Assembly (NCBI RefSeq): GCF_027580225.2
Contig: NC_073337.2
Coordinates: 10,675,001-10,739,000, forward strand
Direction: 5' to 3'
Length of the DNA stretch: 64,000 nt
DNA from: Misgurnus anguillicaudatus
Taxonomy: Eukaryota > Chordata > Actinopteri > Cypriniformes > Cobitidae
Shown: one piece after another, positions 25,306-36,039 of the stretch
How the letters are laid out: each line of letters begins with the position of its first letter
How positions within the stretch are numbered: position 1 is the stretch's first letter
The notes under the pieces: generated by a model
Database searches by the model: none
Told to the model about the DNA's origin: nothing
What the model saw: only the letters and a program-made list of their open reading frames with translations
Program-made: the position numbers and the translations under genes

Positions 25306-27168
25306 TGTCACAGGTAGGGGTGGACCCAGATGTTAATAAGGTCACGCCCCTTTCTCCACCTCGAGGAGGTTCCCAAAGCCACCCCAATGACCAGACACAC
25401 ACAGTAAGCATAATATTAAAATCCTCTTTATTTAAATTACTTAAAATAAAATAAATAGGGGAGGGAGGACGGGGAACTTAAAATAACGGCCTCTTCAGGC
25501 TCTCGTTATCTTCCCGGCAGGGTTTCACACAGTTCCTTTTCATGTCGTTCACTCGCTCTCTTTCTTCTCTTTCCACAGGCATCGTCTTGGACACAAAAGC
25601 ACAGTTACTTTGCTTTGAAAGGCTCTCACCTCCTGGCTGGACTCAGCGTACCGTAAGTACAGGCTTCCTTGATTTCTCCTCAGATTATTCACTCTCTCTC
25701 CTCTTCTCTCCACAGGTATCGACTTGGACACGGTGCGGGCTCCGTCTCTCTAAATCAACAGCTTAAGGGGTGAATATTTACAACAGGCAGCAGTGGCGGA
25801 CTCACAGCAATTTGCGATGCGTCCGATGGGTTAAGTAGTCCCTACGTAGCGTCGGGGGCGAACCCTCTCGACTGCTTGGTGATGGCAGAGGGGTGGGATA
25901 TTACAACGTCTCACCGGGCCGAGCGCTGCCCTCTCCTTGCTGCCGTCAGGCGTTCGAACTCTGGACAGGGGCGCCCCTTTGTAGAGGCCGCGGGACGATG
26001 GAATCACTTCACCTCTCTCTCTGCAACAACAATAATATCCATGCAATTTAAAGTGTCAATGATAATAGCCCCAAGTCGTACTCACACCTCTGCTGCTTCT
26101 CCAGCTCTTTACTGCCACCCTTCACACCCGCCCGATGTCTAGACGGGGAAAAGATCGTCCCAGGACACCGTGCTGCTTTCGGAGATCTGAAGCACGCTCA
26201 CAACATATGCTGTATTGGACTAAGCTAGGGCCAACAGCCTCTTTGTCTTCCCTTGACGAAGTGCGTGAAGGCGGGGGTCTGTCGGACAGGACACACAGCA
26301 ATACACAGCAACCCACAGCAATGTACAGCACCACGTCAAAATTAAAGGTTTTCACAGCACAAAGACTCACCCACCACGCTCATTGTACAAAAAGGACACC
26401 CGTCTTCCTTCACTTCGTTTGTTCAGATCTGGCGATGAAATATGCAGCCCAGCTAGTGGTGTCGTCGTTGTGACTGCTTCGGTAAGTATCTGTTCGGCTC
26501 GCCCACCACGCTATAATAGGGGTAGGGCCGCCCTCCTTCTCCTGGAGGAATCTAGCATAAAGCCAGGTCAATACACAGGACACTTTCAACTTGTTCTTGG
26601 TACTCACAGCAATGCCGTTTTCAATCCCCTTGTTCACTTTATCTCAATTTGCCAAATAATCCGTTCTCTTCTCAACCTTTAAGGTTCGCGATATCTTCAC
26701 AATCATACTATTTCAGCCAAAAGCTCTCTCTCTTCTGGGTGCTCCTTTAAAAAGATCCACAGCTAGCCTTTCTTTCGCCTCCTGTGGCTCTGTCCTCTTT
26801 CCGCCTGCTTCTAGCAATCCCCGGATCAACAGAGCCTGCGGGCTCTTCAAAAGGTGCGGATCATCTTTCTGCCGTAGGCAGAAGGAGCTTTCCCCGTGTC
26901 GACGTGTCGATCCCTCTCGTGTCAATCGCCTGCTAACTGTGATTTTTGCTGCTTCTAAATACTGCCCTGTTCAGTGTATCCTCCAATCATTGGCCGCTCC
27001 CGTTAACTAGGCACAGCTGCGTCCAATTCGCCGATTTTCCCGCTCGCGGCGCTTACCGGAAGTCCGGTGTTCGTCTTTTCCGGTCCAGCGGAAACACTTC
27101 CGGGCAGAACCAAACTTCCATAATTTTGGTTCCGCCCCAAAGAAAAAAAAGATCGTCACCTTGTGACA
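25306..27168 (+). mobile_element. TGTCAC-family element, copy 3 (1.86 kb), inside the hAT transposase gene
   Basis: Runs TGTCAC (25306) to GTGACA (27168) with a perfect 4-bp duplication TTAC at 25302-25305 and 27169-27172. Removing it rejoins the hAT reading frame around the CITVT/TD region, which confirms the boundaries. The 5' part shares CCACCTCGAGGAGGTTCCCA and CCAATGACCAGACA with copy 2. The 3' part shares a CCGGAAGTCCGGTGT block, TTTTGGTTCCGCCCC and GATCGTCAC with the other copies. It has no recognisable protein. It is the shortest copy, with only a minimal internal repeat. Confidence 0.85.
25566..25735 (+). repeat. about 1.3 units of a 137-bp repeat with acceptor/donor motifs
   Basis: The phrase ttccacag|gcatcgtcttggacac (exon-like start 25579) recurs as tctccacag|gtatcgacttggacac (25716), 137 bp apart. 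Between them lies ACC|GTAAGTAC (about 25650), followed by a 63-nt pyrimidine-rich stretch. The position in the element matches the 125- and 139-bp arrays of the other two copies. Confidence 0.65.
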
Positions 27169-27542
27169 TTACCACAGACATGGGGCAAATATTGTGGCTG
27201 TGGTTTGAAAACTTGGCTGGAAATGGATAGGATGCTTTGGTCATAATCTGCATTTAGCCCTTACCAATGCAAGGAAGACGGAAAGGGACCGCACTGCCCG
27301 AGTCATGGGTGTGTGCAGAACACTGGTGACGACTTTCTCGCAGAGCTGGCAAAAGAAAAGAAAGCTACAGAAAGAACAAGACGAGCTCAACATGCCCCAA
27401 CTTTGCTTAGTTTTGGTGAGTTATTAAAGCTAAACTTTGATTCCTATTTCTTCAGACATACAGGGTAAATACAAATGTGTTATTAAACTAAAAAAATATA
27501 TATATATAAAAAATACTTGAACTTAAGAAATATGCTTGTTAC

Positions 27543-28462
27543 TAGCCTGGATGCCAGCCGATCTTAGCCCCGCCCACAAGATTTTGAGAACGGGAAGATC
27601 GGTCTGGGGTTTCTGCGTTGAGGAGCTACTATGCTAGACCCAAAGCTGGTCGAACCAATCAAATTGTCAATGACAATTTATACAATGATGAACAGATGAT
27701 CAACAGTAATGTAATGAACCACGTCACCAAAGAGCGCGTGTGTTGAATCTGTTTACAACTAAATTGCTGCCGCTGTAGAATTCAGATGTGTGGATTCTGA
27801 CATTGAGTCTGTTCTAAAAGATATCGACAGAGCATTGATTTTAAAAGAGGAACAGAGAAACGCGAGTAAGGCATTTGTTGATGTTTTTGCCGTCCTTCCT
27901 ACGGGATTTGGCAAAAGTTGGTCGCAACTGAAACTGGTATCAAGGCGATGCAACTCGGCGTGCATGACGAGATATAATTAGCGGTCGTTGCCAGCTTCTT
28001 TTCGGAAGCCCGGAATCGTGGTTGCTGAATAAGTGGAGGGACATGCTAGGCTCCAATCTTTTCAAGCCAACGTAATGGGTATCGTCATGGATGAAGTTCA
28101 CCTAACGTACAAATGGTAAGAGATAGTCTTACTGTATGACTTAGTAAATACTTAATGTTGTGATATAAACTAAATGTTGTAAACATAGTAGGTGTTGATG
28201 TACGTTCTCTAAGACTTAGTATAATCACAATCGACTTAGTATAATCACAATCTTAGTGTCATTGTAGCGAAATAACTAGCAGTTCGGTCAGGCTGCAAAA
28301 GACGTAACGTACGTCACACACTCCGTTGCTCTGATTGGTCGTAGGTCTATGCAATTGAGTGCAGAGGCATTTTTCGGTTGAGACACGCCTCATAATTATA
28401 GCTCAATGCAGCGGTATCAGACTCAAATTCTGACTAGAATTGAGTATGACAACGTCAGGCTA
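27543..28462 (+). mobile_element. DNA transposon fragment with RecQ-like helicase remnant, 9-bp target duplication
   Basis: TAGCCTGG at the left and CAGGCTA at the right form a short inverted terminus of about 7 bp, flanked by a perfect 9-bp repeat GCTTGTTAC (27534-27542, 28463-28471). The 920-bp interior contains a decayed helicase coding piece. A 9-bp duplication argues against hAT (8) and Harbinger (3) and is compatible with Mutator- or Merlin-type insertion, but the superfamily is not established. It lies in the hAT transposase region and is therefore younger than that element. Confidence 0.65.
27787..28117 (+). pseudogene. RecQ-like DNA helicase fragment (degenerate)
   Basis: RecQ helicases unwind DNA using ATP. 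Here the first frame reads an N-terminal helical stretch ending in VLPTGFGKS (about 27889-27915), a Walker A motif. After frameshifts come a FGSPESWLLNKW piece (about 28000-28036) and then MGIVMDEVHLTYKW (about 28075-28116), carrying a DEVH Walker B box. Later helicase motifs are absent. Such helicase genes travel inside some fish DNA transposons, and the flanking 9-bp duplication fits that. It is clearly non-functional. Confidence 0.7.
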
Positions 28463-28663
28463 GCTTGTTACAGCAGTTTCAATACACATAAAACAGAAAT
28501 AAAAATAAGCCTAAGAGCATAATATATAGGCTACAAAATACAGATTGATATAAACATTGCACTGGTTGCGAAAAGAAGATATTGGCACAGTATATAATTA
28601 AATGCTGCTAAAATAGCGTAACTGGGGAAACTTATATAATAGCCTACACTGAAGACTAATGCA

Positions 28664-28971
28664 GGGTTCACACCAGACGCGATAGAGGCGGCAAGCCTCT
28701 GAAATCTGAACTTTGGCGAATTTCCACGGTGCGTTAACCAATCAGGACCTTGCTGTAGTAGTGATGCGATTACAGGAAGCGAGCGGAGTCTCAGCGGAGT
28801 TGCAGAAGCCCCTCCCATGATGCGAATTTCCAAGTAAATGTCTCGAATGACCAGAATTTCACCCTCGGCTTTCACGCACAAATTAAGCGTGTAAACTCAA
28901 ATGTTCAATCGTCCATCTACGCGCAAATAGTGCGCTTTTGCCGCATCTACCACAGCTGGTGTGAAGGCACC
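28664..28971. mobile_element. MITE with TTCACACCAG termini
   Basis: TTCACACCAG (28667-28676) and CTGGTGTGAA (28956-28965) are perfect inverted termini. The interior shares the block ttaaccaatcagga followed by gattacaggaagc with the region at 37838-38050, so the family has at least two members here. The target duplication is unclear. PIF/Harbinger-like is a guess. Confidence 0.6.
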
Positions 28972-29566
28972 ATAATACAATTGTGTTTTTAATGCATTCA
29001 CAGACGTGTTATACCAAGTGGGGTACTAAGCAAAAATTTGTCCCAGCAATTAGCAGGGTGTTAGATGACAGGCGCAGCCAACGTTTGATCCCGACGTGAT
29101 AGAACGTCGAAGTCTTAGAATCTATTAATGCAGCGCTGAAGAAGCTGGCAGATTTTACAGATACAGTACGTTGTCTTCTGAGAACAGTTACAGCGTCCAC
29201 TGTTAAACCAGTCCTACAGTTAATAACGGAGGATATTTTGCTTCCAACCAAGAAAGACACGAGTTGATGCACAACCTGAAAATAAAAATGGTTTTAGTGT
29301 TGAAAGACAAATATAGTGCACCTGCAACACAACAACTGTGGGCAAAGGCCTCATTCATTGACCCAAGACACAGAGCATCAATCCTGGAGATAACGTTAAA
29401 GATGCGCTTCTGGAGGAAATGCTGGCAATGCCCGAAAAGTGGAACGACGGGGATGAAGAAGGTGCCATGCATATCTCAGCGGTTGGAGAGGGAGAAAGTG
29501 CACCGCCTCCTCCAAAAAAAAATCTTGCGTTCCTGCGTGGAAAAAGAAAAGCACAGTCCTCTAATC

Positions 29567-29855
29567 CAGTGGTTTTCAAACTGAGGGCCGGGGCCCCCCG
29601 GGGGGTCGCGAGATGGTGCCAGGGGGGCCCCAGTTTTATGAGATTTTATGAAATACATTAATTTATCGTGGATTCTGTGTAATTAAACCTAAAAATAATA
29701 AGGCTACTAACCAAAAGCACTGCTTAATTTAATGTTTTTTTATTAAAATGTTGAGTTTTAAAACAGTTTTTTGTCACAAATTTTCTTTGGGGGGCCACGA
29801 AGGAATGCACCGTACACAAGGGGGGCCACACGCTGAAAAAGTTTGGGAACCACTG
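29567..29855. mobile_element. hAT MITE (CAGTGGTTTTCAAAC family), copy 1, 289 bp
   Basis: Termini CAGTGGTTTTCAAACTG and GTTTGGGAACCACTG, with a perfect 8-bp duplication CTCTAATC (29559-29566, 29856-29863), the hAT hallmark. It interrupts the C-terminal part of the larger hAT transposase pseudogene; deleting it with one duplication copy restores continuous homology. A relative is at 63472. Confidence 0.9.
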
Positions 29856-30239
29856 CTCTAATCCAGTCCCAAAAAGAATCTGTGAAGATACAGATCTCGG
29901 AAGGTATTTGCAGGAGGAAGCCCTCGATCTGCACTCTGATCTGCTTACCTGGTGGCAGGATAATCAGGTTTGATACACTTTTCGAAAGTTGCCAGAAAAT
30001 ACAGTATAAGACTATATGTGCTACGAGCACCCCCTCGAAATGGAAATTCAGTGCGGCAAGCAACATTGTCACTCCATTAAGATCCTCGCTGAAACCAGAC
30101 AAAGTGAACATGAAGACCGGAAAATAAAGCAGCAGGACTGGCCGATTCACTTTAGCGGCCCAGTAGCTGTACAACAACCGAAAAGACTACTTGTACGGAC
30201 GGACTATAAAATTTGCTGTTACAATTGATTATAAGGACT

Positions 30240-31840
30240 GTTGTTCTTTCCGCAGCTTTCTCATGTTATTATTCTTTGAAATTTGTTACAAACGGTTTAC
30301 AAGCGATGACAAAACTGTTGTATAATTCCTATTCAAGCTGTTTTAAAGCATAAAAACATTACTGTGACAGGTAAAACTTATATTTAAAGTCTCCTCGTAG
30401 TCAATCATTTTATATTTTTAAATTACTCTGTGTTTATTGTTACATGTGTAAATAAAAACAATTTAATACATTTCGGCCAATGCATTTCCTGTTAAAAATA
30501 TATTGTGATGCAAACCATTTTGTTTTGCTACTGACGCTGATAAATGCACATAAAAAAGACATAAAATAAACTCATCTTCCTGAGTGATTTTTTTGCCCTT
30601 TGAACGAAACATGCGTAAGTGTAAATATGGAAAGAAACACTGTCTTGGTGGCCTACGCGCCTTTGGTCTGTTGATATGTTGATATGCGTTTTGATTCACA
30701 CCGTGTCGACTCCCACGGATATGCAGCTACGAGGAGACGTCTCTCTTTGATGATGCGCTGAACTGTGATGATGCAACTGTCCCTGCGGAAGGGTGTTGCC
30801 CAACCCACAAGGTGACGCACTTCACTAGAAGCGACTCTCTCGCTCTCTCTTCTCTTTAGTGGCTTTCAGTCTGGTGTTTCACTGGCAAGCACAGGGACTC
30901 TTTAGTGGTCACTGGTTAAGTTGGACAACATAATGCATGTCTCAGCGAACAAATGTCTGTTTTTCATTCAAGTTCAATTTAAATTTTTTAGGTTACTACA
31001 CTTGCGTCAACGAGGTATTTTAACACAGTCCGGTTTCTAAATTCAAACACACTTCTATTTAAGTGCAGTAGGTTGTTTTTATTTTAGGGGTATAACCTTT
31101 TTAGAGAGCATAACAGATTGTACATAACAGACAGATTTAGCAGCGGAATATCAATTTGAAAGGTTTGGATGAAGTTTTCGGTTAATCTCTGCCAGCGTTA
31201 ATGAGGCATTGAAATGCATACTTGGTTAATGCATTCAACCATCTTTATATGTGTATATAGTAGTTTTACACAGAGACTAAACAATGCAGATTAATGACTC
31301 CAGTCTAATAAAAATGGTACCATGTACACACCCACATCTATTTTGTAGTACAAATTGTTTTGGGTTGAACCAGCAAAGTTATTAGAAGGAGGAACACCAG
31401 CCAGTAGCGACAGTAACTGATTTTCAGGGCGTTGCTTGTGTTTTATTTACTCTTTCCAGTGCCAGTACCGCAGAGGTCAGAGATCAAATAGGATTGAAGA
31501 TTTATAAAATGTATCTAACGGTTTTAAAAGGAAATGAACAGGCTACATTCTTTTGAGGTTCATTTCATGCAACCCACATCGCCTTTTGGGTTCCCGAGCA
31601 AACAAAAACACAATGAATGCATTATTATTTACAGATAGCTGATGTTTCTTTAAACTCCAAGGTACAAAAGCAAAATTCAGGGATCGTCTAACATAATTCA
31701 CTGCAGTTGTCCTCTTGAAATAAGCTTTTGTAAACACAACACGTCTCCTTTGATTCTATAGAGCGAGTCAGGTTTGAGCTTCTGTGCAAAGAGACAATAA
31801 TCCATTGTTTTTAGTTGAAGAAAAACAAATTCCTACACAA
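30240..31840. other. no recognisable feature
   Basis: AT-rich sequence downstream of the hAT remnant. Neither a transposon terminus nor a gene was recognised. Confidence 0.35.
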
Positions 31841-31842
31841 GG

Positions 31843-32133
31843 ATGGGCGAGAGTATTTATTCAGATAATCTGGAGTCATCATTAGCCAGCTGGCTGGTTC
31901 AGGAGGGAAAAGAGGAGTTAAGCAACCTGATAGGCCAAGCAGCGAAAGATGAAATCATGGGATTGGTAATGAAGTTCTTGAAGAAGCACCTCTGTGTGTT
32001 GTGCGAGAAGCTCATTGGAGCAGACGCTGACTGGCATAGTTTTCCATGTCTCCTCATCAGCACAATGCCAGCGGATGTGAGCTCATTGTTTTCAAAGACA
32101 AATCAGTTCCATGGAGGATGCAAGGCGCAATGA
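31843..32133 (+). CDS. unrecognised 96-residue open frame
   Basis: The frame opens with an ATG in a good context (caaggATGG) and encodes a Leu/Lys/Glu-rich, helix-prone protein (for example KEELSNLIGQAAKDEIMGLV near residues 27-46) with several Cys and His residues. No signal peptide or membrane segment is evident. I cannot assign a family. The composition looks more like real protein than the surrounding chance frames, but no splice structure or neighbour supports it. It may be a transposon-derived exon or chance. Confidence 0.2.
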   Translation: MGESIYSDNLESSLASWLVQEGKEELSNLIGQAAKDEIMGLVMKFLKKHLCVLCEKLIGADADWHSFPCLLISTMPADVSSLFSKTNQFHGGCKAQ

Positions 32134-32713
32134 CGGACAAACTTGGAAACACAGTGCTGAATTTTTTTTTTTTTGAGCTTACGTTCGAGTCACTGGAAAT
32201 AAATTAGTAAGCGAAAAAACTGTGGAGATTTTTTTGCCGAATGGATTTAAACCTAAAGCAAATTTGCCAAAAATAAATATGCAGGATCTACAGCATCTGT
32301 GTGACTCCATGTGGGCCTGGTGCTGTTTTTTTAATAATATACCTATCTGCGCACTATTAAAATGATTACAAATATAAATATTTTATTACCATACATTAAA
32401 AAAATGTTATTTGAGTTGCTTGACTTCCTCTAAAGAACACCTGGATTTGTGTGAAAGCCTTCTCATTTCATCCCATGCTCTATTTCATCCAAAACAGCAG
32501 GCAGGAACCATTAACCACCTTGTAAAGAGAATGAATGCTTCTAAAGTGCCGTCTGAAGTCAGTATGAGCGGAAATTGTGTGAAGGTGAGCTGAGGAATAT
32601 TTAGAGAATTCAAGGCAATCACTCTGTATACAGGGATGGCAAAGCCAAATTATACAACATAAGAGACCATTCACATTTCACATTCTTTGCGTGTGCAAGA
32701 TTGTTATTTTCAA

Positions 32714-32957
32714 CACTCTAAAAATGGCTGGGTTATTTTTGACCCATATATTGGACAGAACACACCGCTTGGTTAAAACTGACCCAATGCTGGGTTGTTT
32801 TAACCCAACCGTTGGGTTATTATACCTCATGGTTGCATAACAACAACCCAACATGGGCTCATTTTTAAACCAGCATGGGGTAATTTTTAACCCAGCATGT
32901 GTTCTGTCCAATATTTACCCATTATGGGTCAAAAATAACCTAGACATTTTTAGAGTG
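32714..32957. mobile_element. palindromic MITE, 244 bp, about 50-bp inverted arms
   Basis: The ends CACTCTAAAAATG and CATTTTTAGAGTG are exact inverses. The arms continue through ggttatttttgaccca / gggtcaaaaataacc and attggacagaacaca / tgtgttctgtccaat. Internal gggtt/aaccc motifs extend the self-complementarity. Flanking duplication is not evident. The sequence style is widespread in cyprinid genomes (recollection). Confidence 0.8.
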
Positions 32958-33087
32958 AATGTAGACAGCAAGCATGTTCAAATAGAGAGCGATGTGATTT
33001 CCGGCACGTTGGCACCACAGCAAGTTGAACAACCAATCAGCTTCGCCCTTTACGTATCAACATTGTATCATTTCGTATCAACTCAAG

Positions 33088-33333
33088 ATGAAGGAACAGC
33101 TGATCATAGCTGTACAGGGATACCCAGCGCTGTACGATATGTCAATCAGCTATTATTTTGACACAAATAGAAGCAGCAATGCATGGAAATGCATTACTGA
33201 AGCTAAGGAAAGCGGGCTCATAGTCGCTTATCAACAGGAGACGCTTCGGGAGTGCAAGTGTCCAAGCGCTCTGGAAAGGAGGAGGAAAGTGGTGCTCTTG
33301 CAATTTCCACATGATTTTAGACACATAATGTGA
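33088..33333 (+). pseudogene. MADF-domain protein fragment
   Basis: From the ATG the frame reads MKEQLIIAVQGYPALYD, then a SYYFDTNRSSNAWKCITE segment, matching the first half of a MADF (Myb/SANT-like) DNA-binding domain: an LI-x-AV start, a P-x-LYD turn and an R-x-x-AW helix. After about residue 45 the match is lost, where the domain should show the C-KKW-x-LRD segment. Such genes accompany PIF/Harbinger transposases in fish, so this is probably a transposon relic rather than a host gene. Confidence 0.5.
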
Positions 33334-33663
33334 ACAGCCCATAATGCGCATTAAAGTTTGTGTGTGCGCAAGGGGGGATGGCATGATGCACATTCTGTAA
33401 ATACGTTAGATGATTTTCCCCGCAATGCTGTCAGGGTTAAACTCACCATCAGGTATGAATTTGCTTAGGAGAGCTACTGGGAGGCAGGTGGACTTTGACC
33501 TTGTCCTGAGGCAGCATTGTTCTGAGGACTTTTCCTTATCTTCAAACACACTATTATTTCAGCTATAGCAGTTTTACTTGGCCTTTGTTTAAATGGCTTT
33601 GTACACACTGCAAACTTTCTGGAGTGACAAACACATTTAAATGCAGGAGTGAATCCCCTAAAT

Positions 33664-34253
33664 CAGGGGTGTCCAATACAGTCGATCGCAAGGGCAATGC
33701 CGGTAGATCGCACATAAGTTAACTGCTGCTCCACGCGTGAAATTGGCATTATGGTCTTAAAATACTTGCGTGTTTCACAATTACTCTGAGTTGCTGCGCC
33801 TTTCTTCTCAAATGTGTTTTTATAAATCTTATGCCAGGCCGCTGCAGCTCAGTCGTCTAACTTCCGAAATTCACCAGGACGCGCATTCTCTTCACCCAGG
33901 AGCTGATCCACGCGCACAGTGTGTGTGCATGAGCGAGCAAACGAGAGAGACAGAGAGGGCGAGGCAGCATAGCGCTAATTTATATGCTTCTAATACTGTT
34001 GTCATTTTCTAGTTTGTTTCAGTAAACCGCATCTCCACTATTTTAAGGAATACTCAACATGTACACAATGATTTTTTTAACTCCTCAAAAAGAATAGAGT
34101 AATGGTAACAGTCTTAAATTCAATGTAGAGGTATAGTCCTAACAAGCATTAAAACTGTTATAAAAATAATTAACTGTGTTTTTAGCAGGTAGATCTTGTC
34201 GGCTCTATCATTTTAAAAGTAGATCGCCACACAAAAAAGTCTGGACACCCCTG
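33664..34253. mobile_element. hAT MITE (CAGGGGTGTCCAA family), 590 bp
   Basis: Termini CAGGGGTGTCCA and TGGACACCCCTG (right end ...gtctggacacccctg) are inverted, and the 8-bp duplication CCCTAAAT is perfect at 33656-33663 and 34254-34261. Gtagatcgc motifs occur near both ends. No coding capacity is evident. Confidence 0.88.
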
Positions 34254-34884
34254 CCCTAAATGTTAGTTTCATGTCTGTATGGAACAAGACTCACTCCCGA
34301 AAATGTGATGATTGACACAGAGATAACCATAGAAACGTTCTGCCATCTCGTGTGCTTATCACTCACAGTTTTGACCAAATAATTCAACAGCATTGTGTTT
34401 TGCAATAAACCTCCGTTTTGGCGTTGTGTATTGTACGCATTTGTGAGGCTGCTCCACAGAGCACTGTCTTGAAGTGTTGCCCGGTCTTTGTCTTTTTTGT
34501 ACTTACATACTGTTTTGGCGCTTATACGTTTATGGCTTTTGGCTCATGAAGCGATCAAGTTTTTGGTGTTATACAAAGTGTGAAGGTGCCGGTCCCAATA
34601 TTTTGATCTTTGAGGTAAAGCATTTGGATTTATTTTGGTTTATTTTAGGATTTTTCTTGTTTGCAGTTTTTTCGTGCAAGATCTGACAACACTAGTCAGC
34701 AAACCCTTGTGCCTCTGTCATTTTCTGCACCCCGCATACAGAAGACTTTTTCCCCTTCTAAGAATTTATTTTTCAGAAGCAGAGACCTGTCATGTCTATG
34801 ATGCACGTTTAAATACTTTATTAACTACTAGATGTTCAGTTCAGTAATGTACAAACTATGCAGAGTTTCTGTAAATGCGGTTGT

Positions 34885-35000
34885 CAGTAGGGCTGGGCGA
34901 TTTTATCGATGCAGCGATATAAATCGGTATGTATTTTTGAGAATGTATAGATTTTTAAGCTGCGATTCTCAATACACAAGTCCCATTCAAATCCCCCGTG
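34885..35000. mobile_element. left end of a hAT-like repeat
   Basis: Starts cagtagggctgggcgatttt with tatcgat motifs following, the same terminus type as the repeat end at 22589 but in the opposite orientation. No right terminus was found. Confidence 0.35.
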
Positions 35001-36039
35001 TTTAACCCCGTTCGCGTTTTAGGAAGAGTGAATTGGTCAGCCAGCAAGCCGTTAGCAGAGCTGCCAGTCTTTATGCATTTTGCGTAGCAGATACACATCT
35101 AGACATCTAACTACACTGCTACGATCTGTAACTTCGAAATACGCGAAAAGCCATTGATGGCTTTGAGTTTAACTGTTTGTGCATTTGCGCACTAGGCAAC
35201 TCGTCTATCGGTGTAACTGCATTGGGCAGCAACCTGTTTGTAAAAGAAGACTTCAACCAATAATAGCGCTAGTTTTAACTCTTCAAAGCAGAGAGCTGTC
35301 AAAACGAATAACGAGAATGCTGTGACTTGTTTTACAAGGGAGGACATCTAAACACCGTTTTAAAGGTAAATGGGAAGGGTAAGCCTGCCAACCAGGGGCA
35401 TCTAGACCCCTTTTACTGTTGCACGTGCCCCAGTGTAGATTTACCAAGTGTCCTATGTTGTAGTAAAAATAACAGTAGAGACAGGAGAAGATTGAAAGTG
35501 TTTTCACCAAATTTATAGCAAAGAGGCACTTGGACTTTATTCCTCTCTCTCTGAGAACACAAGCACGTTCCTCTCTGTGAGCAGTGAGGTGGGCGCTGAG
35601 GAACGGCTTAAGTTTCTCAAACCTTGCAGAAGAAGATGCCTCACGGAGCAAAGAAAAATATCCACACCCACATATTAAAAAAAAAGGGAATACATAACAC
35701 ATTCATACTCAATCTGGAGAGCCTCTGAAGCCCACCTCTCCATAATGGTGGCAGAGGCAGACAGATCAGTGAATGCTGGCCTGGAGACTCATACAAATAC
35801 TGCAAACAACCCTCATCATACAGAACAGAGGAGAGGCAACAGCTCTGGTTAGGGTGGACCACTTTAACAGCTTTATTCTCCCAAACACAGTTCAGAGAGG
35901 CGACTGCGTCCAGCCAAGTTATAGAAACCGCACGGCCAGTCGCCGTGATTAAATCTCTCCTGCAGGCGGGACGGGATGCCTGCTTACACAAACAGACAGG
36001 AGAGTGTGAAAAAGTTTGAATTCGATTAACATTAACGAG

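Larger units (their letters stand above)
24605..30125 (+). pseudogene. hAT-superfamily (Ac/ZBED-like) transposase pseudogene, broken by insertions
   Basis: hAT transposases cut and paste DNA through an RNase H-like catalytic core with an inserted helical domain and a C-terminal dimerisation region. Fragments appear in family order. Near 24946-25300, in shifting frames, are DYFSVTTDMWSS and WSLDERKPFCITVT. Near 27175-27400 are a GHNLHLA-like piece, partly disrupted, and a VCRTLVTTFS-like helix. Near 29010-29150 is TKWGTKQKF with an EVLESINAALKKLADFTD helix. Near 29190-29560 are ITEDILLPTKKDT and PATQQLWAKASFIDPRHR. Near 30010-30105 is the dimerisation motif ATSTPSKWKFSAASNIVTPLRSS (given by position, 30019-30090). 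Multiple frameshifts and stops plus at least three insertions (25306, 27543, 29567) make it dead. A possible left terminus is the gcaggggcgggcgg sequence near 24073; no right terminus was found. Confidence 0.85.

Noticed and set aside
25876..26473. Overlapping plus-strand frames inside TGTCAC copy 3 as genes
   Set aside because: They lack any family signature, are not shared with the other copies and overlap frames on the other strand.
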